A stretch of DNA of 64,000 nucleotides, from positions 620,001-684,000 of the forward strand of contig CAWFMT010000009.1 in NCBI GenBank assembly GCA_963817075.1, read 5' to 3'. This document shows positions 35,085 to 42,564 of the stretch, piece after piece. This DNA comes from DASPKM01 sp963817075 (GTDB lineage: Bacteria; Bacteroidota; Bacteroidia; Chitinophagales; Chitinophagaceae). The first letter of the stretch is position 1, and each line of letters begins with the position of its first letter. Below the pieces are notes generated by a model that had not been told where the DNA came from, did not search any database, and worked only from the letters and a program-made list of their open reading frames with translations. The position numbers and the translations under genes are program-made.

Positions 35085-35117
35085 CTTGCTTATTTCCGCG
35101 TCATTCCCATATCTTTG
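35085..35117 (+). promoter_or_regulatory. Candidate promoter of the infA-rplQ ribosomal operon
   Basis: CTTG at 35085-35088, 21 bp, then TATCTTTG at 35110-35117, an exact match to TAnnTTTG. The start site would be near 35124, about 8 nt before the infA ATG at 35132, so the transcript would have a very short leader. Confidence 0.55.
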
Positions 35118-35131
35118 CGCACCCAAAAAGT

Positions 35132-35350
35132 ATGGCGAAACAGGCACTTATTAAACAGGATGGAACTATCACAGAAGCTCTATCCAATGCTATGTTTAAG
35201 GTGAAGTTGGAAAATGGACATGAAATACTGGCGACCATCTCTGGGAAAATGAGGATGCACTATATAAGGATCCTGCCAGGAGATAAGGTAGGAGTGGAGA
35301 TGAGTCCATACGATTTGACAAGAGGTAGAATTATTTTCAGATATAAATAG
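35132..35350 (+). CDS. infA: Translation initiation factor IF-1
   Basis: The 72-residue protein is a single OB fold of exactly the usual length: MAKQALIKQDGTITEALSNA, then MFKVKLENGHEILATISGKMRMHYIRILPGDKVGVEMSPYDLTRGRIIFRYK. IF-1 binds the ribosomal A site during initiation. I start at the ATG at 35132 since the longer frame crosses the promoter. It heads the operon infA-rpmJ-rpsM-rpsK-rpsD-rpoA-rplQ. Upstream neighbours are unrelated, so secY and map, which usually precede infA, are not here. Confidence 0.98.
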   Translation: MAKQALIKQDGTITEALSNAMFKVKLENGHEILATISGKMRMHYIRILPGDKVGVEMSPYDLTRGRIIFRYK

Positions 35351-35383
35351 AATCCGGGCGAAACGCCTGCTTAAAAACTAGTT

Positions 35384-35500
35384 ATGAGAGTAAGAGCATC
35401 AATTAAAAAACGTAGCGTTGATTGCAAGATCGTACGTCGTAAAGGCATCCTTTACGTAATCAACAAAAAGAATCCCCGCTTCAAGCAAAGACAGGGATAA
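35384..35500 (+). CDS. rpmJ: 50S ribosomal protein L36
   Basis: A 38-residue reading frame from the ATG at 35384 encodes MRVRASIKKRSVDCKIVRRK and continues GILYVINKKNPRFKQRQG. This is L36 with its usual length. Of the Cys/His zinc site only one Cys (residue 14) is visible and the usual Cys-X2-Cys...Cys...His set is not complete, so it is the zinc-free (C-minus) type common in Bacteroidota. It lies 33 bp after infA and before rpsM. Confidence 0.97.
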   Translation: MRVRASIKKRSVDCKIVRRKGILYVINKKNPRFKQRQG

Positions 35501-35569
35501 AATCTAATTGTGATCCTCTCAGAATTGAAAGGATTGCAGAACTAAAAATCGCAAATCTAAAATTGAATT

Positions 35570-35950
35570 ATGGCTCGTATCGCCGGTGTTGATTTACCAA
35601 AGAATAAAAGAGGTGAAATAGGTCTTACCTATATTTTCGGTATTGGCCGCTCGACTGCCCAGTATATTCTGGACAAGGCTAGCATTGATCATAACAAGAA
35701 AGTACACCAGTGGGATGATGATGAATTGAATGCTATCCGTAATATCATCACTAATGAATTCAAGGTTGAAGGTCAATTACGTTCAGAAGTGCAAATGAGC
35801 ATAAAGCGCTTATTGGATATTGCTTGCTATCGTGGTCTTCGCCATCGTAAAGGACTTCCTGTTCGCGGACAGCGTACGCGTACTAATAGTCGCACGAGAA
35901 AAGGTAAAAGGAAGACTGTTGCAGGTAAGAAGAAGGCGCCTAAGAAATAA
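35570..35950 (+). CDS. rpsM: 30S ribosomal protein S13
   Basis: The 126-residue protein begins MARIAGVDLPKNKRGEIGLT and carries YIFGIGRSTAQYIL, the helix-turn region and RGLRHRKGLPVRGQRTRTNSRTRKG before the basic tail KRKTVAGKKKAPKK. S13 lies in the head of the small subunit and contacts the P-site tRNA and the large subunit. It has the usual place after rpmJ. Confidence 0.98.
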   Translation: MARIAGVDLPKNKRGEIGLTYIFGIGRSTAQYILDKASIDHNKKVHQWDDDELNAIRNIITNEFKVEGQLRSEVQMSIKRLLDIACYRGLRHRKGLPVRGQRTRTNSRTRKGKRKTVAGKKKAPKK

Positions 35951-36115
35951 GATCACTGGAATAGGGCAGGATCAAAAAAATGAAACTGCATCTGTTCCTG
36001 GAGAATATTGCACCAGTTTTTTTGAATCAACTACGGATCCCAGGTGCAGGAGGAGAGTTGGTTCAGCCCTTTAGAAGGGTATATAAATAAAAGAAAGAAT
36101 ACCTCAAGAGAGATT

Positions 36116-36520
36116 ATGGCAAAAGCACAAGCGCCCAGTGCAAAAGCTGCGGCAAAAAAGAGAATCGTAAAGGTTGATTCATACGGCGATGCACATATTA
36201 CCGCCAGTTTCAACAACCTGATCATCAGTCTCACCAATAAGAACGGCCAGGTCATTTCCTGGAGCAGTGCTGGTAAGATGGGATTCAAAGGTTCCAAGAA
36301 AAATACTCCCTATGCCGCTCAAATGGCTGCGAGTGATGCTGCTAAGGTTGCATTGGAAGCAGGTGTTAAGAGAGTGGATGTTTATGTAAAGGGACCCGGC
36401 GCAGGCCGTGAAAGTTCTATCAGGGCACTTGCAAATTCAGGAATAGAAGTAGTGATGATAAAGGATGTTACTCCTTTACCGCACAATGGTTGCAGACCGC
36501 CTAAGAAAAGAAGAGTTTGA
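36116..36520 (+). CDS. rpsK: 30S ribosomal protein S11
   Basis: The 134-residue protein from the ATG at 36116 contains the S11 core: DAHITASFNNLIISLTNKNG, VISWSSAGKMGFKGSKKNTPYAAQ, and the C-terminal signature IRALANSGIEVVMIKDVTPLPHNGCRPPKKRRV. The N-terminal Ala/Lys-rich tail (AKAQAPSAKAAAKKRIVK) is a common Bacteroidota extension. The gap from rpsM is 165 bp, unusually long for this operon. The in-frame start at 36044 is rejected because it precedes the family N terminus by 24 unrelated residues. Confidence 0.98.
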   Translation: MAKAQAPSAKAAAKKRIVKVDSYGDAHITASFNNLIISLTNKNGQVISWSSAGKMGFKGSKKNTPYAAQMAASDAAKVALEAGVKRVDVYVKGPGAGRESSIRALANSGIEVVMIKDVTPLPHNGCRPPKKRRV

Positions 36521-36702
36521 GTGAATTTTGGAAAGTGCAATTGGGAAATTTCGAAATTTAATTTTCCCAATTTCCCAATCCAAAATTTCAAAATATACAT
36601 AAGCCAAAAGCTTTCATTTACTAAAAGGGTGCACGATTGATTTTTTACGATTTTTTAATGATCGTCGCACCGGTACTAAAAAAATCGAAATGAAAAAAAA
36701 CT
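36521..36702. repeat. Palindrome and AT-rich spacer between rpsK and rpsD
   Basis: At about 36538-36598 AATTGGGAAATTTCGAAATT pairs with AATTTCCCAATCCAAAATTT. From 36636 to 36690 there is ACGATTGATTTTTTACGATT followed by ATGATCGTCGC, which could form a stem before the rpsD start. An S4-type autoregulatory leader is conceivable but not supported by a recognisable consensus. Confidence 0.55.
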
Positions 36703-37308
36703 ATGGCACGTTACACTGGTCCAAAGACCAAGATCTCCCGTAGATTCGGGGAGCCTATCCTTGGTAATGGAAAATGGCTCAACAAGAACAGCAATCCCCC
36801 GGGACAGCATGGGGCACAACGTAAGCGTAAGACATTAGGTGAATATGCCCTGCAGCTGCGTGAAAAACAGAAAGCCAAGTATACTTATGGCGTTCTGGAA
36901 AAACAATTCCGTAAAACATTTGAAGAAGCTTCCCGTCGTAAAGGTGTAACTGGTGAAAATCTTATCAGGTTATTGGAAGCAAGGCTGGATAATACTGTAT
37001 TCCGCATGGGGATCGCGCCATCACGGCCCGGAGCCCGCCAGCTCGTATCTCACAAACATATCACTGTAAATGGGGAGGTGGTTAATATACCTTCTTTCCA
37101 ATTGAAACCAGGTGATATTGTAAGTATAAAAGATAAGGATAGAGAAAATGCATCCATAACAAGTCAATTCCGTGGCAAGAATCAGAAATTCAACTGGGTT
37201 GATTGGAATGAAGCTGAAATGAAGGGTACATTCATCGCATATCCTGAAAGAGAAAGTGTTCCTGAAAATATCAAGGAGCAACTTATCGTGGAATTGTATA
37301 GCAAGTAG
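36703..37308 (+). CDS. rpsD: 30S ribosomal protein S4
   Basis: The 201-residue protein shows the S4 order: MARYTGPKTKISRRFGEPI, the S4 helical body (REKQKAKYTYGVLEKQFRKTFEEASR), then the RNA-binding S4 domain LIRLLEARLDNTVFRMGIAPSRPGARQLVSHKHITVNGEVVNIPS. It nucleates small-subunit assembly. The cysteine zinc-binding set present in some species near the N terminus is absent. It is followed by 200 bp of repeats before rpoA. Confidence 0.98.
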   Translation: MARYTGPKTKISRRFGEPILGNGKWLNKNSNPPGQHGAQRKRKTLGEYALQLREKQKAKYTYGVLEKQFRKTFEEASRRKGVTGENLIRLLEARLDNTVFRMGIAPSRPGARQLVSHKHITVNGEVVNIPSFQLKPGDIVSIKDKDRENASITSQFRGKNQKFNWVDWNEAEMKGTFIAYPERESVPENIKEQLIVELYSK

Positions 37309-37500
37309 TCAGAAGTCAGAAGGTAAGAAGGTGTAGAATGGCGATGATTAATGTCTCGTCTCTTACTTCTCAAATTCTGATCACTCAATAAGAAAGTAAT
37401 AAGCAGTCAGGAGTTAAAGAAGGTAAAGAATGTATTTCAATGATGTCTCATCTCTAACTTCTCTAACTTCTGACTACTCAAATTCTCAAATCAATAAATC
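37309..37500. repeat. Two tandem word-palindromes between rpsD and rpoA
   Basis: Unit 1 (about 37308-37385) has agtcagaagtcagaagg words facing TCTTACTTCTCAAATTCTGA; unit 2 (about 37405-37487) has cagtcaggagTTAAAGAAGG facing TCTAACTTCTCTAACTTCTGACT. Each unit is about 90 bp with a GATGA-TCTC centre in common (gatgattaatgtctcgtctc against tgatgtctcatctc), so they are related copies. They lie inside a highly expressed operon. Confidence 0.75.
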
Positions 37501-37512
37501 TCAAATAATACT

Positions 37513-38514
37513 ATGGCCATCTTAAATTTTCAAAAACCAGACAAGATCATCCTGCAAAAAGCTACCGACTTCGAAGCCCAATTCGAATTCCGTCCATTGG
37601 AACCAGGATATGGGGTTACAATCGGTAACGCTTTGCGTAGGGTGTTATTGAGCTCCCTGGAAGGTTATGCCATCACAGGTGTGAAGATTGAAGGTGTTGA
37701 TCATGAATTTGCCACTATCAAAGGTGTATCTGAAGATGTGGTAGAAATCATTTTGAACCTGAAGCAGGTTCGGTTGAAGAAGAAAGTTGATCATGAAGTT
37801 GCACAGGAAAAGATCAACCTCAGCATCAAGAACAAAACTGAATTTACTGCCAGCATGCTTGGTGATGCAACACACACATTTGAGGTGATGAACCCTGAAT
37901 TGGTGATTTGTACACTTGATACAACGGCAAAACTTGATATCGAGATATCAATTGGCAAGGGTCGTGGATACGTGCCGGCTGAAGAGAACAAGCCAAAAGA
38001 TGCTCCATTCGGACATATTCCTGTTGACGCTATTTACACTCCAATAGTGAATGTGAAATATGCTGTTGAAAATACCCGTGTTGAACAAAGAACGGATTAT
38101 GAGAAATTGTTGATGGATGTTTCAACTGACGGAACAATTCATCCTGAAGAAGCAGTTAAGCAGGCTTCCAGGATCCTCATTCAGCATCTTATGATCATTA
38201 CTGATGAGAACATCACTTTCGATAACAAAGAAGAAAAGAAGGAAGATGTTGTAGATGAACAGGTATTGCAACTTCGCAAAATATTGAAGACACCATTGGA
38301 AGACCTTGATCTGAGCGTAAGAGCATTCAATTGCCTTAAGGCTGCAAAGATCAATTCACTGAGTGAACTTGTACAGTACGAGCAGGAAGACCTTATGAAG
38401 TTCCGCAACTTCGGACAGAAGTCTCTGGCAGAAATTGAGCAAGTACTTGGAGAAAGAGGCCTTCATTTTGGAATGGACCTTGGTAAACTCGGTTTGGACA
38501 AGGACGAGTTTTAA
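37513..38514 (+). CDS. rpoA: DNA-directed RNA polymerase subunit alpha
   Basis: The 333-residue subunit has the N-terminal dimerisation domain (FEFRPLEPGYGVTIGNALRRVLLSSLEGYAITGVKIEGV, about 25-63, the signature of alpha) and the C-terminal domain (VRAFNCLKAAKINSLSELVQYEQEDLMKFRNFGQKSLAEIEQVL), connected by an acidic linker NKEEKKEDVVDEQ. The alpha-CTD contains the helix-hairpin that binds UP elements and activators. Its position between rpsD and rplQ is the usual one. Confidence 0.99.
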   Translation: MAILNFQKPDKIILQKATDFEAQFEFRPLEPGYGVTIGNALRRVLLSSLEGYAITGVKIEGVDHEFATIKGVSEDVVEIILNLKQVRLKKKVDHEVAQEKINLSIKNKTEFTASMLGDATHTFEVMNPELVICTLDTTAKLDIEISIGKGRGYVPAEENKPKDAPFGHIPVDAIYTPIVNVKYAVENTRVEQRTDYEKLLMDVSTDGTIHPEEAVKQASRILIQHLMIITDENITFDNKEEKKEDVVDEQVLQLRKILKTPLEDLDLSVRAFNCLKAAKINSLSELVQYEQEDLMKFRNFGQKSLAEIEQVLGERGLHFGMDLGKLGLDKDEF

Positions 38515-38636
38515 TTGGGAAGTATCCCGCCAAGGCGGGAGGAGAATTTGAAATTCCATTTTCAAATTGTCTAATTCTCAAATTTATAATGTAGGCTGCA
38601 ATTCCTGACACGGTGTAGCTGAATAAATCAAAAGTC
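38515..38636. repeat. Short hairpin and TCAAATT palindrome between rpoA and rplQ
   Basis: TCCCGCCaaGGCGGGA at about 38525-38540 is a perfect 7-bp stem, but without a following U run, so it is not a classical terminator. AATTTGAAATTCC and TTTTCAAATTGTC words follow to 38583. Confidence 0.65.
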
Positions 38637-39143
38637 ATGCGTCACGGAGACAAGATCAAAAACCTCAGCAGAACGGCCTCGCATCGCAAGGCATTGTTGA
38701 GTAACCTCGCCTGCCAGCTGATCCAATATAAGAGGATCGTTACAACCCTGGCTAAGGCAAAGGCACTTAGAGTGTATGTTGAGCCCCTGATCACAAAGGG
38801 AAAAGAGAATACAACCCATCAAAGGAGAGTTGTATTCAGCTATTTGCAGGAAAAGGAAGCGGTTACAGAGTTATTCAGCACAATCGCTGAAAAGATTGGC
38901 GGTCGCCCAGGTGGTTATACCAGGATCATCAAGCTTGGCAGAAGAATCGGTGATAATGCTGAAACTGCACTTATAGAGCTGGTAGATTTCAACGAGATCT
39001 ACGGTAAGGGTAAGGATGAGCAGAAGGATGCAGGTAAGAGAACAAGACGTGGTGGGCGCAAGAAGTCAGAACCTGGAACTATACCAGCTCCGACAGCAGA
39101 GTCTACACCTGAAGAAAAAGGGACAGATAAGGCGGCAGAATAA
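38637..39143 (+). CDS. rplQ: 50S ribosomal protein L17, with C-terminal extension
   Basis: The 168-residue protein has the L17 core: MRHGDKIKNLSRTASHRKAL, LLSNLACQLIQYKRIVTTLAKAKALRVYVEPLIT and GRPGGYTRIIKLGRRIGDNAETALIELVDF. It then continues for about 45 residues of low complexity, first basic (KDEQKDAGKRTRRGGRKK), then a Pro/Thr/Glu/Ser tail. E. coli L17 is 127 residues, and extended tails occur in Bacteroidota. It closes the operon and is followed by an intrinsic terminator. Confidence 0.97.
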   Translation: MRHGDKIKNLSRTASHRKALLSNLACQLIQYKRIVTTLAKAKALRVYVEPLITKGKENTTHQRRVVFSYLQEKEAVTELFSTIAEKIGGRPGGYTRIIKLGRRIGDNAETALIELVDFNEIYGKGKDEQKDAGKRTRRGGRKKSEPGTIPAPTAESTPEEKGTDKAAE

Positions 39144-39167
39144 TGTCGTTCTTTGTACGATAATAAG

Positions 39168-39195
39168 TCCCGACAACACTGTCGGGATTTTTTTT
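39168..39195 (+). terminator. Intrinsic terminator of the ribosomal operon
   Basis: A perfect stem TCCCGACA-acac-TGTCGGGA (39168-39187) followed by eight T residues (39188-39195), 24 bp after the rplQ stop. Confidence 0.95.
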
Positions 39196-39271
39196 AAGCA
39201 ATCATTTGTGGGAAATATTGTGAATACCGATTAGAATAATTATTTTTCTTTGCATCGAATTTCAAAAAAGC

Positions 39272-40372
39272 ATGTCTACATCCAAAAAACAACAAGCGAT
39301 CCTCATCCTGGAAGACGGAACTGTGCACTATGGCAAGTCATTCGGTAAGATCGGCACGGCCACAGGCGAGATTTGTTTCAACACTGGAATGACCGGGTAC
39401 CAGGAAGTATTTACTGATCCAAGTTATTATGGTCAGATAATTATCATGAACAATGTCCATATTGGAAATTATGGAGTGAAGGATGAGGATATTGAATCAG
39501 ACGGAGTCAAGATCAGGGGATTGATAGGGCGCAACCTGGAAGAACAATATTCGCGCAAGCAGGCAAAAGGTTCTTTGGAAGCATACCTTATCACTAATAA
39601 TATTGTTTGTATTGAAGGTGTTGATACCCGCTCACTTGTTACTCACGTTCGTGAGCAGGGAGCAATGAATTGCATTATTTCTTCTGAAAATTTGGATGTC
39701 GAAAAATTAAAGGCAGACCTGGCGAAAGTCCCTTCAATGGCCGGACTTGAGCTTGCATCCTATGTAAGCACAGAAAAAGAATATGAACTAGGGGATCCCA
39801 GTTCAGCAATAAAAATTGCAGTGCTTGATTATGGATGTAAGCAACACATCCTGGAATGCATGGTACAGAGAGGAGCATTCGTAAAAGTCTTCCCTGCTCA
39901 AACAACCGCTGATAGACTAAGAGAGTTTAATCCAAGTGGATACTTCATTTCAAATGGACCAGGCGACCCTTCTGCAATGGGATATGCAATTGGACTTGTG
40001 AAGGAAATCCTGCATGAGGATAAACCAACATTTGGAATCTGTCTTGGCCACCAGCTTCTGGCGCTTGCCAATGATATTCCAACATTCAAGATGCATCATG
40101 GTCACCGGGGATTGAACCATCCCGTGAAAAATCTTGTTACCGGAAAATGTGAGATCACAACACAAAATCATGGATTTGGTGTTGACCCCGAAGCGGTCAG
40201 GAAAGCTGCTCATATTGAGATCACCCATGTCAACCTCAACGATGATTCAATTGAGGGAATCAGGATAAAAGGAAAACCTGCTTTTTCGGTTCAGTATCAC
40301 CCGGAATCCACACCCGGGCCTCACGACAGCCGCTATCTTTTTGATGAGTTTATTAGCATGATGAGGAAATGA
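39272..40372 (+). CDS. carA: Carbamoyl phosphate synthase small subunit
   Basis: The 366-residue glutamine amidotransferase subunit begins with the CarA domain (AILILEDGTVHYGKSFG, TGEICFNTGMTGYQEVFTDPSYYGQI, about 10-60) and ends with the class I GATase triad: Cys257 in GICLGHQ and His343/Glu345 in QYHPES. It supplies ammonia from glutamine to CarB for arginine and pyrimidine synthesis. CarB is not in the window. It is separated from rplQ by a terminator, so it is independently transcribed. Confidence 0.97.
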   Translation: MSTSKKQQAILILEDGTVHYGKSFGKIGTATGEICFNTGMTGYQEVFTDPSYYGQIIIMNNVHIGNYGVKDEDIESDGVKIRGLIGRNLEEQYSRKQAKGSLEAYLITNNIVCIEGVDTRSLVTHVREQGAMNCIISSENLDVEKLKADLAKVPSMAGLELASYVSTEKEYELGDPSSAIKIAVLDYGCKQHILECMVQRGAFVKVFPAQTTADRLREFNPSGYFISNGPGDPSAMGYAIGLVKEILHEDKPTFGICLGHQLLALANDIPTFKMHHGHRGLNHPVKNLVTGKCEITTQNHGFGVDPEAVRKAAHIEITHVNLNDDSIEGIRIKGKPAFSVQYHPESTPGPHDSRYLFDEFISMMRK

Positions 40373-40404
40373 CGAAATCGGGCCACTGCCGAATTTCCTT
40401 AATT

Positions 40405-40456
40405 GCATAAGATCCTTGCGATACTTTGCGCCATGGCGCCCCTTGCGGTTAAACCT
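40405..40456. repeat. Half REP-like element, right arm
   Basis: cCTTGCGatacTTTGCGcca leads to ggcgccccttGCGGTTAA, the right half of the TTAACCGC family, between carA and the next gene. Confidence 0.7.
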
Positions 40457-40506
40457 TTTTAATCTCTCATTGGTTTTCCTGAAATTCGTCTTCTCAACCC
40501 ACATCG

Positions 40507-40788
40507 ATGGATACGATCTTCCTGTCAGAATTAATTGTTTCCTATAGAACAGAAACTCTCTCCGTGAGGGTCACAAGACTGGATAACCTCCTTTATAGCA
40601 GGTATAGTGTTTTCTTCAACCAGGAAATGATTAACATCGGACCATCCCATATGCTAATTAGCAAAAGGGTAGTGGATAGCGAATATCGCTGGTGCTGCGA
40701 AGCCAAGAGTACATTGCAGGATGAAGAATTGGCTGCACTTGTAGGGAAGGAGATCGATCGATTCCTTCAGAAAGCCAAAACGATTTAG
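40507..40788 (+). CDS. Small protein of unknown function
   Basis: The 93-residue protein has no signal or membrane segment. A beta-strand-like N terminus (LSVRVTRLDNLLYSRYSVFFNQEMINIGPSHML) is followed by a WCCEAKS motif and a C-terminal helix ELAALVGKEIDRFLQKAK. I do not recognise a family. It lies 12 bp before the acetyltransferase gene, so they probably share a transcript. Confidence 0.65.
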   Translation: MDTIFLSELIVSYRTETLSVRVTRLDNLLYSRYSVFFNQEMINIGPSHMLISKRVVDSEYRWCCEAKSTLQDEELAALVGKEIDRFLQKAKTI

Positions 40789-40800
40789 TAATTATTCCAA

Positions 40801-41322
40801 ATGAATTTATTGAAGACTGATCGTTTTTATTTGACTGAGATCATTGCAGATGATCAGGAATTCATATTTGAAGGACTTAGCAATCCGCAGGTAATTTCCC
40901 ACTATGGAATCAGCTTCTCAAAATTTGAAGAATCAGTCGCACAGATGCTATTCTATGAATCACTTGAGAATGATGGAACTGGAAAATGGTGGAAGATTGT
41001 TGACTCCGCCACTGGTGAAAAAGTAGGAGCTATCGGCCATAATAATTATCAGCCCAGGCACAAAAAAACTGAAATTGGATATTGGCTACTGCCGGCATTC
41101 TGGAAGAAAGGAATAATAAGCGAAATGTTGCCCATTCTTATTGCATACCTGCAAACGGAATTAGAAGTTCACAGAATTGAAGCCCTTGTGGAAGAAGGAA
41201 ATGAAGCCAGTTGCAACACACTTCAGAAAGCAGGTTTTTTTTGCGAAGGGACTATGAAGGATTGGGAGATCAAGAACGATAGATACATCAATATGAAACT
41301 ATTTAGTCTTATCAACTCATGA
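40801..41322 (+). CDS. GNAT family N-acetyltransferase (RimJ/RimL-like)
   Basis: The 173-residue protein is of the RimJ/RimL/SpeG branch: FYLTEIIADDQEFIFEGLSNPQVISHYG at the start, IGAIGHNNY, TEIGYWLLPAFWKKGIISEMLPILIAYLQTELEVHRIEALVEEGNEASCNTLQKAGFFCEGTMKDWEIKNDRYINMKLFSLI in the acetyl-CoA-binding half. The WxxG pyrophosphate loop (FWKKGI) and NxxSxxxLxKxGF segment are standard. Family members acetylate ribosomal proteins, polyamines or antibiotics; the substrate here is unknown. It precedes aroQ by 60 bp. Confidence 0.87.
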   Translation: MNLLKTDRFYLTEIIADDQEFIFEGLSNPQVISHYGISFSKFEESVAQMLFYESLENDGTGKWWKIVDSATGEKVGAIGHNNYQPRHKKTEIGYWLLPAFWKKGIISEMLPILIAYLQTELEVHRIEALVEEGNEASCNTLQKAGFFCEGTMKDWEIKNDRYINMKLFSLINS

Positions 41323-41355
41323 TACATTAAACTTCATTCGAAAAATTCATATTAA

Positions 41356-41382
41356 TTCGTAATAATTCGTGTAATTCGTGTC
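41356..41382 (+). repeat. TTCGTGTAATTCGTG words directly before aroQ
   Basis: Three tandem AATTCGT-type words (ttaattcgt, taattcgtg, taattcgtgtc) abut the aroQ ATG at 41383, so the repeat is the aroQ leader. The same words occur upstream of the SET-domain gene and at 10937 and 61445. Confidence 0.7.
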
Positions 41383-41811
41383 ATGAAGATAGCGATCATC
41401 AACGGGCCAAACCTTAATCTCCTTGGTAAGCGGGAGACTGATATTTATGGGAGTGAGCCATTTGAAAGTTTCCTGGCGGATCTGCATAAAAAATTCCCTC
41501 AGGTGAGCTTTCACTATTTTCAGAGCAATGTTGAAGGGGAACTAATCAACGAGCTGCAAAGAATAGGCTTTGAATATGATGGCATCATTTTAAACCCGGC
41601 TGGCTACACACACACTTCGGTGGCAATAGGTGACGCAATTGCTGCTATTAAATCTCCCGTCATAGAAGTTCATATTTCTAACGTTCATGCACGGGAAGAC
41701 TTCAGAAAGCTCTCGCATGTATCAGGTAAATCAACGGGCAGCATTTTTGGGCTTGGGCTAAGAGGATATGAACTGGCGGTTCAATGGATCATAGATAATT
41801 TGAAAATTTGA
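41383..41811 (+). CDS. aroQ: Type II 3-dehydroquinate dehydratase
   Basis: A 142-residue flavodoxin-like enzyme with NGPNLNLLGKRETDIYG (7-23; catalytic Arg and Tyr), QSNVEGELINELQ, NPAGYTHTSVAIGDAI and EVHISNVHAREDFR (about 99-112; substrate-binding His and Asn). It removes water from 3-dehydroquinate in the shikimate pathway. No other aro gene is adjacent. Confidence 0.97.
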   Translation: MKIAIINGPNLNLLGKRETDIYGSEPFESFLADLHKKFPQVSFHYFQSNVEGELINELQRIGFEYDGIILNPAGYTHTSVAIGDAIAAIKSPVIEVHISNVHAREDFRKLSHVSGKSTGSIFGLGLRGYELAVQWIIDNLKI

Positions 41812-41905
41812 ACATGTGCTAATTTGAAAATAGAAGAAAAAAGGTATCTATTTAGGAAAGCGTAAATAGTTCCTCCATTATCAAATTATCAAATTTTCAA
41901 ATTCA
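41803..41905. repeat. TCAAATTTTC palindrome between convergent genes
   Basis: The arms AATTTGAAAATTTGAA and TTATCAAATTTTCAAATT face each other across about 60 bp between aroQ and the PPIase gene. Both stop codons lie within or next to the arms. Confidence 0.7.
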
Positions 41906-42535
41906 TAAGAACACTCTCATCATCAACGCAACGCCATTGTCCTTTTTCGGGTTTTCTGTTTTTTGAATGATATGCAATCCAGCTCTTGACCAGACCTTAA
42001 ATATTTCTCCCTTCTTATGCTTATTAATTTCTTTTTCAATTTCAGGAAGAATATAACCTTGCGCTATCCAACCAAGGTCACCCTTGGTATATCCTTCTCC
42101 ACCCATTGAATAGGTAACGGCCATATCCTGAAAAGTGGTTGTACCAGCCTTGATCCTATTTATGATTGAATTACCAATAGAATCTGCAAATTTTCTACTG
42201 AAAACAACTGTATCTAAATAGATCTGACTTACCCGATAAAAAGTATTCGGCAATTTGGCCAGCACCTGTACCAGGAATTTTCCTTTGTCGTATGGGCCAT
42301 AAACTTTTTTTAGCTGTCCGTGATAAGCAAGACTATCAGCAATCCCCTGGAAGTTGCCAATTCTAGTCACTGGAACAGTGTCCAGCCGATACTTCTTTTT
42401 TAAAGTATCCCGGACATATGAAAGAGGATTCTGTGCAGCCTGCAATTCCTTTTTGATCTGTGATGTGGTTTTCTTTTGTGCGTTGAGTCCAACACTAATC
42501 AAAAGCACAATAATAAAAAACAAGATTTTTTTCAT
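41903..42535 (-). CDS. Periplasmic PpiC-type peptidyl-prolyl isomerase
   Basis: I start at the ATG at 42535 (MKKILFFIIVLLISVGLNAQ, a good signal peptide). The 210-residue protein has an N-terminal helical part (SQIKKELQAAQNPLSYV) and a parvulin domain at about 100-200: FSRKFADSIGNSIINRIKAGTTTFQDMAVTYSMGG, YTKGDLGWIAQGYILPEIEKEI and GLHIIQKTE. It should assist proline-limited folding in the periplasm. The stop lies in the palindrome shared with aroQ. It begins 29 bp after the BNR-repeat gene stop, so co-transcription is likely. Confidence 0.85.
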   Translation of the reverse strand: MKKILFFIIVLLISVGLNAQKKTTSQIKKELQAAQNPLSYVRDTLKKKYRLDTVPVTRIGNFQGIADSLAYHGQLKKVYGPYDKGKFLVQVLAKLPNTFYRVSQIYLDTVVFSRKFADSIGNSIINRIKAGTTTFQDMAVTYSMGGEGYTKGDLGWIAQGYILPEIEKEINKHKKGEIFKVWSRAGLHIIQKTENPKKDNGVALMMRVFL

Positions 42536-42564
42536 GGTTCTCCCTGATTGACTCAACTGCTTGA

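Noticed and set aside
36521..36702. Regulatory leader of rpsD
   Set aside because: A stem can be drawn before the S4 start, but there is no recognised S4-binding consensus, so it is listed only as a spacer.
38525..38540. TCCCGCCaaGGCGGGA hairpin after rpoA as a terminator
   Set aside because: No U run follows, and rplQ continues the operon, so it is not an intrinsic terminator.
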